Positions 8,304 through 16,049 are shown, counted from the first letter of the stretch. The stretch: DNA of 64,000 bases from Pseudomonas sp. 7SR1 (GCF_900156465.1 NZ_LT707064.1:2326501-2390500); one strand, 5' to 3'. Notes: generated by a model not told the origin, from the sequence alone. A program made the numbers and translations.

Positions 8304-8555
8304 ATGAACATGCCAACCCAGGAACTGCACACTCAGACCGACACCGGCCCGTTGTCCACGGTCCACTCCATTTGGGCGGAAGTGCTCAAGCACCCGGCGC
8401 AGACCGACCAGGCGGACTTCTTCGACGCCGGGGGCAACTCGATGCTGTTGATCGCGATACTGAACCTGATCCACGAACGGCTCGATCGCGAGATCAACCC
8501 GGCCGCGCTGGTCAACGGCATCACCCCGGCCAGGCTCGCTGAACTGGCCGCCTGA
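8304..8555 (+). CDS. peptidyl/acyl carrier protein (free-standing thiolation domain)
   Basis: 83 residues. The phosphopantetheine attachment site is Ser46 in FFDAGGNSMLLIAIL, the GGNS form usual in NRPS thiolation domains. GGAGG lies 7 nt before the ATG at 8304, which I prefer over an upstream in-frame codon at 8268. It sits directly after the KASIII-like gene and is the natural partner of the adenylating enzyme and the halogenase, since SyrB2-type enzymes act on carrier-bound substrates. No condensation or thioesterase domain is attached. Confidence 0.92.
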   Translation: MNMPTQELHTQTDTGPLSTVHSIWAEVLKHPAQTDQADFFDAGGNSMLLIAILNLIHERLDREINPAALVNGITPARLAELAA

Positions 8556-8598
8556 GCATGCCCAGGCCGACGCAGAGACCCACAGGGAAGGATTTCTT

Positions 8599-9918
8599 AT
8601 GATCGAGTTCATTGATTCTCGCGGTGTGCCTGTGCGAGTGCAGGACGCCGACGAAGCAGACGAATTGGAGACTGCCCTGACGGGCATTCTTGGGATGGAG
8701 TTCGATCCACTTCCACTGTTGCAGCGGCGCGAAGTGCGTTGCCCGATTTCTAGGTTGATCGAAAGCGTCGTCAGGTTATCGAGCATGGAGGACCGGCAGA
8801 TCCAGCAGGCCACGCTGCTGCTGGGCGGTCTCGATCCCGAGTGTTTGAACCCCCGCGAGCAGGGGCACCTGGCGGCCTGCAATCATTGGGTCAATCAGGA
8901 CTACGAACTCGCCCATGCCTGCTGGCGCGAACTGCTGGCCCAGCATCCGCGGGATGTGGTGGCCTTGTTCAGCGTGCACATGCTGGAGTTCAACATGGGG
9001 TGGACCGAGCGGATGCGCGAAACGGTGCTCACCATAAGACCCTTCTGGGGGCCCGCGCATCCCTTGTATGGATACGTGCGCGGCATCGAAGCCTTTGCCC
9101 TGGTGGAAAACGGCGACTATGACGCCGCCAGTGTCGCGGCCGAATGCGCGCTGGCGATCAACCCCCGGGACATCTATGCGATCCATGCCGCCTGTCACGT
9201 CGGCTACGAGCGCGGGCAGTACGCCCAGACGCTGAAGTGGCTGGACGACACCGAGGACAACTGGGGCGACAACCTCTGCATGCGCATCCACCTGTGGTGG
9301 CATCACGCGCTGTTCAACCTCTATATGCAGCGCCCGGAGGCGGTCCTGCAGACGTTCCATCAGAAAATCAGGATCAAGAACGACCCCGACGGGTACGAGG
9401 ACCTGGACGCAGTCAGCCTGTTGTGGCGCTTGTCGCTGACGGGGGTGGATGTTTCCGAGCTGTGGCAGGAAGTGGCGCAATACTGGATGCCTTCCATCGA
9501 TCAGTCGCAGTACTGGTTCAACGATGTGCATTCGATCATGGCGATGGCCAGCTCCAATCACCAGGTGCTGGTGCAGCGCATCCTGCGACGCATCGACTCC
9601 ACGTATGCCAAGGTCCCGATGATCGCCAACGTGACACGCACCGTTTGCCGGGGGCTGATTGCCTTCCAGCAGGAGGACTACGACAGCGCCCTGGATCTGT
9701 TGAGCAAGATCCTGCCGGCGGTGCGGGCCATAGGCGGCAGCAATGCGCAGCGTGACCTGCTGGAGTTGACCACCATCGAGGCGGCCATACGGGCCCGGCA
9801 GTTCGATCGTGCCAGGCAGCTCATCCAACAAGGACGCAGCCTGCGTCATCCTTCGCCTTTTCGGACGTTCTTCGTCGACCGTCTGCAGGACGAGGAGCCG
9901 ATCCACCTGCGCGCATGA
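8599..9918 (+). CDS. tetratricopeptide repeat protein, TTC38-like
   Basis: 439 residues, soluble, with helical repeats throughout. Segments such as NHWVNQDYELAHACWRELL, AFALVENGDYDAASVAAEC and CHVGYERGQYAQTLKWL resemble TPR units, and the central MRIHLWWHHALFNLYMQRPEAVL resembles the TTC38 family found in animals and bacteria. The biochemical role is unknown. It is the last gene of the rightward unit (AAGGA 8 nt upstream of ATG) and is followed by a bidirectional terminator. Its place inside the cluster suggests a scaffold or an uncharacterised tailoring function. Confidence 0.75.
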   Translation: MIEFIDSRGVPVRVQDADEADELETALTGILGMEFDPLPLLQRREVRCPISRLIESVVRLSSMEDRQIQQATLLLGGLDPECLNPREQGHLAACNHWVNQDYELAHACWRELLAQHPRDVVALFSVHMLEFNMGWTERMRETVLTIRPFWGPAHPLYGYVRGIEAFALVENGDYDAASVAAECALAINPRDIYAIHAACHVGYERGQYAQTLKWLDDTEDNWGDNLCMRIHLWWHHALFNLYMQRPEAVLQTFHQKIRIKNDPDGYEDLDAVSLLWRLSLTGVDVSELWQEVAQYWMPSIDQSQYWFNDVHSIMAMASSNHQVLVQRILRRIDSTYAKVPMIANVTRTVCRGLIAFQQEDYDSALDLLSKILPAVRAIGGSNAQRDLLELTTIEAAIRARQFDRARQLIQQGRSLRHPSPFRTFFVDRLQDEEPIHLRA

Positions 9919-9932
9919 CCGAGCCGGAAAAG

Positions 9933-9956
9933 GCATTGCGCCCAAGGGTGCAATGC
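9933..9956. terminator. bidirectional terminator between convergent cluster units
   Basis: GCATTGC (9933-9939) pairs with GCAATGC (9950-9956), with CCC/GGG continuing the stem around a tiny AA loop. ACTTTCTT follows on the plus strand. It lies exactly between the TPR gene ending at 9918 and the convergent amidohydrolase ending at 9964. Confidence 0.75.
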
Positions 9957-9963
9957 ACTTTCT

Positions 9964-10923
9964 TCAGCGCTGCGGGGAAATGATTCCGTCGAGCAGGCGC
10001 TGCAGGTTCCCCGAAAGGATCAGGCGCGCATCGTGATCGCTGATGGCCTGGTCCGGATCGACAATGAAGGCGCGCAGTCGCTTGTTGATCGCCTCATGAT
10101 TGTTGATGGGCCAGTCTGTCCCGAAGATGATCTTGTGATTGATCTCGCTTTCCAGCAGCGTGCTCAGCACCGGCGAACGGCCGCGGGCGTCGATCGCGTG
10201 CTGGGCACCACTCAAGTCCAGGTAGACGTTGGGGCGGTACTTGCACAGCTGGATGCACTGCACCTGGTCGTTGACTGCGCCGTGGGCGAGGATGAACGGG
10301 ATGTTCCGGTAGCGACGGGCGGGCTCGTCCACCCACATGGCCTGGGCGGGGGCGAAGGACAGGGCGGGGGAGGTGGGCCCGATGTGCAGCAGTACGGGCA
10401 GGTGGTGGGCGTCACAGTATTCGTAGAACGGCGCGAGCGCCGGATCATCGGCCTGGTAGCCGCAGGGCGGGTAGAGCTTCATGCCGCTGAAGCCGTATTG
10501 CTCGATGCCGCGGATGAACAGGTCGAGCCCGTCTCGCCCCCAGCGTGGGTCCACGCCGGCGAAGACCGCGAAACGTCCGGCATGGCGCTGGAGAATGGCC
10601 CGGTGTTCCTGGAACATCTCGTCGATGGTCAGCTCGGTATCCGGCAAGGCGAAGGAGAAGTCCGGCAGCAGCAGGACGGAGCGGCTGATTCCGGCCCTGT
10701 CCATCGCCGCGATCTGGGCATCTCCCTGGTGATCGGCCAGTTCGCGCTGGAACTGATCGAGGATCCTCGTGCGGGAAACCGGGAATCCACTGGCCCGCAG
10801 CTTCACTTCGATATTGTCGGCCACCCCCTCCAGGAAACTCAGCGGTGTGAAGCGTGTGGAAGCGATATGGCTGTGGCCGTCGATGAGCGTCGGTTCGTCA
10901 GTGCCCCCGGGTGTGTCACTCAT
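9964..10923 (-). CDS. amidohydrolase family protein (Amidohydro_2, decarboxylase/hydrolase type)
   Basis: 319 residues with a TIM-barrel amidohydrolase pattern: the metal-binding HxH at His17/His19 in LIDGHSHIAS, a mid-protein LHIGPTSP histidine, an ILAHGA histidine and the C-terminal FGTDWPINNH aspartate. The length and motif spacing match the Amidohydro_2 group (ACMS-decarboxylase-like and lactonase-like enzymes), which can hydrolyse lactones or amides or decarboxylate. Its start overlaps the end of the beta-helix gene by 8 nt, so it is the last gene of the five-gene minus unit. A role in product maturation is inferred from position. Confidence 0.85.
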   Translation of the reverse strand: MSDTPGGTDEPTLIDGHSHIASTRFTPLSFLEGVADNIEVKLRASGFPVSRTRILDQFQRELADHQGDAQIAAMDRAGISRSVLLLPDFSFALPDTELTIDEMFQEHRAILQRHAGRFAVFAGVDPRWGRDGLDLFIRGIEQYGFSGMKLYPPCGYQADDPALAPFYEYCDAHHLPVLLHIGPTSPALSFAPAQAMWVDEPARRYRNIPFILAHGAVNDQVQCIQLCKYRPNVYLDLSGAQHAIDARGRSPVLSTLLESEINHKIIFGTDWPINNHEAINKRLRAFIVDPDQAISDHDARLILSGNLQRLLDGIISPQR

Positions 10924-11506
10924 CGCCCACCTGCTGCTGGCGCAGGAAGCGGGCGTAGCGCTCCATCATCTGCCTGACGACGCCTTCGCTTTCGCGGTCG
11001 ACGCCGAAAACATAGCGGGGGAAATCCAGCTCCTTCTGCACCGCCCAGAGTTCATCATGCTGGTCGGGGGAAAAAAGCTGTGCCGGGTCGCCCGCGGCGA
11101 TCCAGCCGATGGGCACCGTGGCGCCTGGCTCCAGCGCGGTCTTGATATGCACCACGCCGTTGATGCGCACCTCCGCGCCTTTGCCCAGGCGAGCGCCGTT
11201 GAAGACCGACGCACCGGTCGCGACGAACACCTCGTCGTCGATGCGGCAGCCGGTCAGATGGCAGTGCGGGCCCACCATCACGTGATTGCCGATGTGGCAG
11301 TCGTCATGGGCGGTGCTGCGGATCACGGCGTTTTCCATGACGATGCAGTTTTCCCCGATCGTCAGCGCGCCACCTTCCGCGACGAGGACCGCACCGTGTC
11401 CGATCACCGTTCCGGCACCGATGGACACATTGCCTTCGAGCACGGCGCTCGATGCAATCCGCGCCGTGGGGGCGATTTTCTGGTTGAGTTTGGCTTTGCC
11501 AGGCAT
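10916..11506 (-). CDS. left-handed beta-helix (hexapeptide repeat) protein, gamma-carbonic-anhydrase/acyltransferase type
   Basis: 196 residues built of hexapeptide repeats (IAPTARIASSAVLEGNVSIG, then HIGNHVMVG, VFVATGASVF), with the histidines in HDDCHIGNHVMVGPHCH that bind metal in YrdA/PaaY-like trimers. The closing TVPIGWIAAGDPAQLFSPDQ is characteristic of this branch. Members include gamma-carbonic anhydrases and acyltransferases, and function cannot be fixed from sequence. AAGGA is placed 8 nt before the ATG. It is encoded between the methyltransferase (17-nt gap) and the overlapping amidohydrolase. Confidence 0.85.
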   Translation of the reverse strand: MPGKAKLNQKIAPTARIASSAVLEGNVSIGAGTVIGHGAVLVAEGGALTIGENCIVMENAVIRSTAHDDCHIGNHVMVGPHCHLTGCRIDDEVFVATGASVFNGARLGKGAEVRINGVVHIKTALEPGATVPIGWIAAGDPAQLFSPDQHDELWAVQKELDFPRYVFGVDRESEGVVRQMMERYARFLRQQQVGDE

Positions 11507-11523
11507 GCGCAGATTCCTTTGCG

Positions 11524-12336
11524 TTACTGTTTTTCTCCAGAGACGAAGAATACGCCGATCCCCGCCCAGCCGCCCGGGCTCTCGATGCTTTGGGTGATCA
11601 CGGCCATCTCGCGCCGGGCCAGTTCGAGTTCGTCTTCTGGAATCACTTCCATCTTGTAGCCAAAGACCAGGTCGCAGAAAGCGCTCGCCCCGATCAGCGA
11701 CGTGGATACCAGCAACATGCTGCAGCGGATATCGCCATAGCCGGCCTGTTCGAAATAGCTCGCCAGCTTGCTGCCGACGTGACGGTCGCCTCCGCGAGCG
11801 GCTTGGGCCCTGGCCACGCGGGCGAGGAACGACTGCAGCTCGGGCGGCTGGGGCGAGGCGCCGAACCAGCGATCGTCAATGTCGCAGATGCACAGGCGCC
11901 CGCCGATGGCCAGGCTGCGGTGGATATTGCGCAAGGCGCTCAGGGGCTCCGACAGGTGCTGGAAAACCATGCGCGCGTAGCTGAAGTCGAACTGCCCCGG
12001 CTCGGTCAGGCTTTCGTCATACAGGTTGCATTGGCGCACCTGGGCTTCGTCGATGCCGGCACCGGCCAATTGCTTGCGCGTCTCGCTGATGCTGGTTTCG
12101 TTGCAGTCCAGGGCCATCAACCGGCTGGGCTGGGCCCGAAGCGCAATCTGGGTGGTGATGATGCCCGGGCCGCAGCCGACATCCAGGACCCGTTGTCCCT
12201 GGGTCAGCCCGGCTTGCCTCAGATGATCGAACTCCAGGTCCAGCGCAATGCCGGCCTGGGATTTCAGGCGACGCAGGGAGTCTTCATTGTCGCGAAAGGT
12301 CCCTAGCTGATACGACTCGTCAACGATCAAAACCAT
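11524..12336 (-). CDS. SAM-dependent class I methyltransferase
   Basis: 270 residues from the ATG at 12336, 8 nt after GGAAGG. An ATG at 12342 is too close to the site. Motif I is VLDVGCGPGIITTQIAL, followed by the acidic ALDCNETS after strand 2 and by FDFSYARMVFQHLSEP (motif post II, UbiE/Methyltransf_11/25-like). It is probably an O-, N- or C-methyltransferase of a small molecule, with the acceptor unknown. Its start overlaps the end of the upstream GNAT gene by 17 nt, showing translational coupling in the minus-strand cluster operon. Confidence 0.9.
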   Translation of the reverse strand: MVLIVDESYQLGTFRDNEDSLRRLKSQAGIALDLEFDHLRQAGLTQGQRVLDVGCGPGIITTQIALRAQPSRLMALDCNETSISETRKQLAGAGIDEAQVRQCNLYDESLTEPGQFDFSYARMVFQHLSEPLSALRNIHRSLAIGGRLCICDIDDRWFGASPQPPELQSFLARVARAQAARGGDRHVGSKLASYFEQAGYGDIRCSMLLVSTSLIGASAFCDLVFGYKMEVIPEDELELARREMAVITQSIESPGGWAGIGVFFVSGEKQ

Positions 12337-12835
12337 GAGCATTCCCTTCCATTTTTTTCTGTAGCCAGACTATGTCGACCAGAGTGTCCTCCAGCCTTGC
12401 GATCCGAGGAATCCGTACACATTCGGAGAAACCCTGAGACTTGCACCCGCGGGCACTGGCGTGGTTCGGCCCCAGGATAATGGCCACCAGCGACTCGAAA
12501 CCGGCCTCTCTCGCCGAGACCTCCAGGGCTTGCAGCAATCGGATCCCGACCCCGCGGGCACGCATGTCCCGTCGTACATACACGGCGACTTCCGCCATGG
12601 TTTCGTCGTCGGGCCGTGCGGAAAAGGGTTTCAGGGCACCCCACGCGACCGTCTCGCCGTCACTCGACAGATAAACGAGAACGGCGAAACGCCGGTTCTT
12701 TCCGAAGTAGGTCAGGGCGAATTTTTCATGGGTGTGCTGGGGAACGTCACAATTGGCGAAAACCTTGTCGGCAATGGCCTGATTGTAGGTTTCCACCATG
12801 GAGGGCAAATCATCGGGAGTGGCCGGCCGAATCAT
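12320..12835 (-). CDS. GNAT family N-acetyltransferase (PAT/tabtoxin-resistance-like size)
   Basis: 171 residues. The N-terminus IRPATPDDLPSMVETYNQAI matches phosphinothricin-type acetyltransferases, and the acetyl-CoA loop is MRARGVGIRLLQALEVSAREAGF, i.e. R-x-x-G-x-G/A with G as the variant. In Pseudomonas toxin clusters, enzymes of this family can acetylate the toxin for self-protection; that is a hypothesis here. AGGAAG lies 7 nt before the ATG. It overlaps the preceding GNAT-like gene by 26 nt and the methyltransferase by 17 nt. Confidence 0.85.
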   Translation of the reverse strand: MIRPATPDDLPSMVETYNQAIADKVFANCDVPQHTHEKFALTYFGKNRRFAVLVYLSSDGETVAWGALKPFSARPDDETMAEVAVYVRRDMRARGVGIRLLQALEVSAREAGFESLVAIILGPNHASARGCKSQGFSECVRIPRIARLEDTLVDIVWLQKKMEGNAHGFDR

Positions 12836-13349
12836 CTGATAACTTCCTGTAGAACACGTTCAGCGTCGAATTTCCGCTCGCTCCCACCGCGCCGCCCAAC
12901 AGAAAGGGGCTGTCGGAAAACCATGAGGCGTGGCGTTGCATATGGCTGTCCACCACACTGATCAGCGTGTGCACGCCTTGCTCTTTGCCCCTTGAGGCGC
13001 ACGCGCTGGACAGCACATCGAAAACGCTGGAACTGGCATCCTCGTCTTCGCTGTGCAGCACCAGCTTCATGCTTCCGTCATAACCGGCGCGTTCGTGGAA
13101 CCGAAAGTACACGGCCCAACCCGATGCAACGCCATCGCGGCGCGTGCAAGCATAAGCACCCCCCGGCCGGTGCGGATTGAATATCTCCGCGACACACTCC
13201 GCCGGGCTGGAAAAGCGCTGGGCGAGGACCCGTGTCCAGGCGTCGCTCCCCATGCTGTCGGTCAGGCATTTCAAGATTGCATCGGGGGCCATGGGGTGCG
13301 CGTGGTAAGCATCCGATCCAGTACTTTTCACGATGACGAGCCCCCTCAC
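12810..13349 (-). CDS. GNAT-like acetyltransferase domain protein, divergent
   Basis: 179 residues from a GTG at 13349 (GTG at 13331 or ATG at 13292 are alternatives; none has a strong ribosome site). Alternating strands and helices with ASGWAVYFRFHERAGYDGSMKLVLHSE, HTLISVVDSHMQRHASWFSDSPFLLG and a C-terminal STLNVFYRKL resemble a GNAT fold, but the acetyl-CoA P-loop is not clear. The assignment is therefore weak. It is the first gene of the five-gene minus unit, 56 nt downstream of the GCGTTA/TAACGC repeat. It could be a tailoring or resistance enzyme. Confidence 0.55.
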   Translation of the reverse strand: MRGLVIVKSTGSDAYHAHPMAPDAILKCLTDSMGSDAWTRVLAQRFSSPAECVAEIFNPHRPGGAYACTRRDGVASGWAVYFRFHERAGYDGSMKLVLHSEDEDASSSVFDVLSSACASRGKEQGVHTLISVVDSHMQRHASWFSDSPFLLGGAVGASGNSTLNVFYRKLSDDSAGHSR

Positions 13350-13404
13350 TCACCCAGTCTTGATGTCCGTTCGAGTCTACGCCCAAGCATGTCGCGCAAA
13401 CGGC

Positions 13405-13437
13405 GCGTTAGATTTTTTAAAGCCACGCCAGTAACGC
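13405..13437. promoter_or_regulatory. inverted repeat GCGTTA-N21-TAACGC upstream of the five-gene minus unit
   Basis: GCGTTA at 13405-13410 and TAACGC at 13432-13437. Read on the minus strand, the downstream half is GTGGCTTTA, six bases, CTAACGC. The divergent promoter at 4725-4767 has GTGGCCTTTA, six bases, CTAACGC. The shared half-site and spacing suggest one regulator binds both. Confidence 0.6.
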
Positions 13438-13467
13438 TTAACGAGCCTTGACGCCGTGGCGGATCGC

Positions 13468-14364
13468 TCAACAGGGCGCCGGTTGCAGGGACTTGCTGGC
13501 GGTATCGATGATGCGCCTTCCCACCAGGTCCTTGACCACCGAGTGGTTCATCCAGCCATGCCAGTAGAGCGGTTCGCGGTAACTGCTGTCCGGCATCAGG
13601 TCCACCAGTTGTCCTTCTTCGAGCAGCGGCGCGGCGACATCCGCGGGCATCAGCGTATAGCCCAGCCCCGCCAGGACCGCATCCTGGACCATGGGCAATG
13701 AAGGCAAGTAATGACAGGGGAACCGCTCGATCGAGACGCCGAGCAGTTCGCGAAGGAAGGCGGTGTGGCGCGTGTCATTGCGCCCCCGGGTGATCGCCGG
13801 CGCGTCGAGCAGCGAATGCGTGCCCATGCCGCGGGCCAGATAGCGGCGCATATAGTCGGGGGTGCTGACACATTTGTATTCCATGGCCCCCAACGGATGG
13901 ACTTCAAACCCATCGAGGGGATCGGCGACCACCGACACGCACCCCTGGACATCCCCGCGCTTGAGAATGTTCAGGCTGGAGCAACGATCATCGGAAATGA
14001 TTTCGACACAGACCTGTTCGGCCCGCATCAACTCGATCAACAGCGGGGCGAACCAGGTATTGAGCGAGTCGGGGTGTACACCGATGGCAATCTTGGAGTT
14101 CGTATTGCCTTTGCGCGACAGCAACCTCAGCACATCATGTTCGAGCGAACGCAGTGCCGAGACATGCTGCAACAAGGCCTGGCCGGCCGATGTGGGATGA
14201 ATGGGTCTTTCGCGAATGACCAGGATGGTTGAAAGCGAGTTTTCCAGCGACTTTATTCGTTGCGAAATGGCACCGCTGGTGATGTTGAGCGCCGAGGCCG
14301 CGCGTTCAAAGCTCTTGTGTTCGATGACGCAGGCAAACGCTTCCAACTGTTGGCGATCCAGCAT
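13468..14364 (-). CDS. LysR-family transcriptional regulator, ArgP/IciA-like
   Basis: 298 residues from the ATG at 14364 with GGGAGG upstream; a longer frame to 14454 would read through the promoter. The HTH is MLDRQQLEAFACVIEHKSFE followed by AASALNITSGAISQRI, and length and pattern resemble ArgP/LysG regulators that answer to basic amino acids. It is probably the pathway-specific regulator of the halogenase cluster: it lies at its right edge, and its own promoter holds the same GCGTTA/TAACGC palindrome found at the two cluster promoters. The effector may be a cluster intermediate; that is inference. Confidence 0.9.
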   Translation of the reverse strand: MLDRQQLEAFACVIEHKSFERAASALNITSGAISQRIKSLENSLSTILVIRERPIHPTSAGQALLQHVSALRSLEHDVLRLLSRKGNTNSKIAIGVHPDSLNTWFAPLLIELMRAEQVCVEIISDDRCSSLNILKRGDVQGCVSVVADPLDGFEVHPLGAMEYKCVSTPDYMRRYLARGMGTHSLLDAPAITRGRNDTRHTAFLRELLGVSIERFPCHYLPSLPMVQDAVLAGLGYTLMPADVAAPLLEEGQLVDLMPDSSYREPLYWHGWMNHSVVKDLVGRRIIDTASKSLQPAPC

Positions 14365-14386
14365 GACAACCTCCCTGTAAGCCACC

Positions 14387-14407
14387 GCGTTATCAGGCCA
14401 ATAACGC
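14387..14407. promoter_or_regulatory. palindromic operator in the LysR promoter (GCGTTAT-N7-ATAACGC)
   Basis: A 7-bp perfect inverted repeat, GCGTTAT (14387-14393) and ATAACGC (14401-14407), 23 nt upstream of the LysR start codon. It contains a T-N11-A core typical of LysR boxes. The compact spacing makes it the best candidate for an autoregulatory site. Confidence 0.65.
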
Positions 14408-14735
14408 AGGGTCATGAACATCCGTGTGCTCGTGGCTGACTGGCCACCCCACATACATTTTCATTGGCAGCGGCAATCCGAAAACGTCGGATCGTTTGAA
14501 TAAGGAAGACTGTCATGGGGAACGCTGCCCCAGTTGATCAAATCACAAGCGCGCCCCATAGGGTGGGGCGTTGCGTTCGTATTTCCTGTTCGATACGAAT
14601 CACGTCGCTTGCGCCTGAGCCGTCGGCATAGTCCGAACGGCTATATTGTTATGCGAACAAAATAGACCCATAACGCCCCTTGAGACAAGCCCTGGATCCA
14701 ATCCATTCGGCGGGCCGAGTCATGGCTTTGCGGTG
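14408..14735. other. intergenic region without a supported gene
   Basis: About 330 bp between the LysR operator and the DUF1737 gene. It contains a hairpin CGCCCCA (14552-14558)/TGGGGCG (14564-14570), a small TTGTT/AACAA palindrome (14647-14661) and one further TAACGC half-site (14671-14676). I see no convincing coding sequence. Confidence 0.5.
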
Positions 14736-14951
14736 CTATCGGGCGCCAGCGAAAGGGGGCGCGGTGAGGGTGCCTGTCGGCCAGAGAATCGCCTGGGCGA
14801 CGATGGTCCGCTCACCATTGAAAGTAACGGCCGGGCCACCATGCAGCGTATAGCCCATTTTCAACGCATCGCTGACCCGATGACAGAATGCGGCATCGTC
14901 GGGGCCTGTCAGCACCCGGTAGATGGGAAGCCCGTCGGGCGGTAGGTTCAT
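14736..14951 (-). CDS. DUF1737 domain-containing protein
   Basis: 71 residues from the ATG at 14951, 7 nt after AAGGAG; an ATG two codons earlier is too close. The body (YRVLTGPDDAAFCHRVSDAL, then MGYTLHGGPAVTFNGERTIVAQAILW) is the DUF1737 pattern, small proteins often annotated as sensors or binding proteins of unknown role. It is a single gene on the minus strand between the cluster regulator and the first DUF6124 module. No link to the cluster is visible. Confidence 0.85.
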   Translation of the reverse strand: MNLPPDGLPIYRVLTGPDDAAFCHRVSDALKMGYTLHGGPAVTFNGERTIVAQAILWPTGTLTAPPFAGAR

Positions 14952-15120
14952 GGTCATTCTCCTTGAGTACGACGGCAGCGAAATGCCCTCCGTCCGTTCG
15001 ACGCCGCCGTGGGGAGCGTCCTGCACACCGTGAGGCAGTCTACTCGCCGTGGATCCGGGCAAACAACGGTCATGCCGCATCGGCCCGCCACCCGACACCG
15101 CTGCAATACCCAACCGACAC

Positions 15121-15423
15121 CGCCTTGCGCCGTTGCCTACAACTACGCCAGAATCCGCCGGCTTGTGCGCCTGGGGTCGCGTCGGTAGCTTGGGACCTGT
15201 CACTGATTGTCAGTGATCGGGTTTAGTCGCCCGTTGTTGCTAAGTCGCTCAAGCGTCCTTCAGTCAGGGATCTCCCCATCCCTGCACTTGATGGTGGCTG
15301 TGCGCAGGGCGCCTTTGGGCGCGCCGATTTCTTAGCTCGTCGGTCGACTAACCTGCGTACAGCTGCCTCCCAATCGTTTAGTCGCGAGCGGGTTGTAGCC
15401 TTAACCAAACGAGAGCTAAGGCC
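15121..15423 (+). ncRNA. conserved structured 5' leader of DUF6124 gene, copy 1
   Basis: This 300-nt segment is repeated upstream of the second DUF6124 gene (17670-17971). A 35-nt block is identical (15135-15169 and 17684-17718). A 16-bp stem forms between 15293-15308 and 15352-15367, enclosing a GCGCC/GGCGC hairpin; one G-U pair here (15302/15358) is G-C in copy 2. GTTTAGTCG occurs at 15221-15229 and 15376-15384, and its complement CGACTAA lies at 15345-15351, allowing alternative pairings. It is a candidate cis-acting RNA or long untranslated leader. Confidence 0.5.
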
Positions 15424-15783
15424 ATGGTCAAAATTACACCGAACCCCCCAGTCAACGACGAACACGTCTCCCGCGCCCAGACTGCCCGCAACAGGAAAAT
15501 CGACGACGCAGCCTCCCGAGCATTGGATTTCTACCTGAAACCCAAGCCCGACAAGGAAACGTCCGACACTCTCAACACCCTCTTTCGCATCGTTTCCGAT
15601 GTCGATTCCGAATGCCTCCTGGCCAGCCTCAGCGAAAACCTGGCTTCGGCCAACGCCATGATCAGCGACCTGGCCTTCGACCTGGACGGGTCCAGGCGGT
15701 ATGTGGCGTTGGGGATCCAGCAGGTGATCGAGTTGAGTGAACTGTTGGCCAATCGAGCGTTGGATATCGTTGAGGTGAGGTAG
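15424..15783 (+). CDS. DUF6124 (former DUF3077-type) family protein, copy 1
   Basis: 119 residues. The N-terminus VKITPNPPVNDEHVSRAQ is followed by AASRALDFYL and a C-terminal helical part DVDSECLLASLSENLASANAMISDLAF ending in ANRALDIVEVR. This is a Pseudomonas-specific family that usually occurs in several copies per genome; its role is unknown. The paralogue at 17972 is the same length and nearly collinear. It starts with ATG just after the structured leader and is followed by a strong terminator, so it is monocistronic. Confidence 0.85.
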   Translation: MVKITPNPPVNDEHVSRAQTARNRKIDDAASRALDFYLKPKPDKETSDTLNTLFRIVSDVDSECLLASLSENLASANAMISDLAFDLDGSRRYVALGIQQVIELSELLANRALDIVEVR

Positions 15784-15809
15784 TCAGCGGACACGCTGTC
15801 CCGGATAGG

Positions 15810-15840
15810 AAAAAGGTCTTGCCACGGCAAGGCCTTTTTT
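15810..15840 (+). terminator. rho-independent terminator of DUF6124 copy 1
   Basis: GG-T-CTTGCC (15815-15823) pairs with GGCAAG-G-CC (15826-15834), flanked by an A-run and followed by six T. The same hairpin sequence recurs after copy 2, so the terminator belongs to the repeated module. Confidence 0.9.
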
Positions 15841-15995
15841 ATGCCCGAATGCAACTCGTCCCGCCTGCCGTGAAAAACCCTAATGTGCAGGTAACGTCTT
15901 CGATCTCGCCATGAATTAACTTCCAGGAATGTCCATCGCTGAAACGTATCAGCATCCAGGAAAAACTCTGAATATGCACAAATGCATTTTTTTGC

Positions 15996-16049
15996 TTGAC
16001 CCCTTTGGGGAGCCTCTATAAGGTTGTTTTCACTGTATGCGCATACAGT
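15996..16049 (+). promoter_or_regulatory. levansucrase promoter with LexA-box-like palindrome
   Basis: TTGACC (15996-16001) and TATAAG (16017-16022) form a plausible sigma-70 promoter with a short 15-nt spacer. Immediately downstream, ACTGTATGCGCATACAGT (16032-16049) is a perfect 18-bp palindrome that fits the LexA consensus CTGT-N8-ACAG and would overlap the transcription start region. Repression by LexA or by a phage-type repressor is therefore possible. Confidence 0.6.

Noticed and set aside
2116..14364. Assignment as a syringomycin or coronamic acid cluster
   Set aside because: The halogenase is related, but there is no NRPS megasynthase, SyrB1 or SyrC, and no CmaC-type cyclase, CmaE or CmaT; companion genes differ.
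14552..14570. CGCCCCA/TGGGGCG hairpin as terminator of the DUF1737 gene
   Set aside because: It lies 166 nt downstream and has no T-run on the minus strand.
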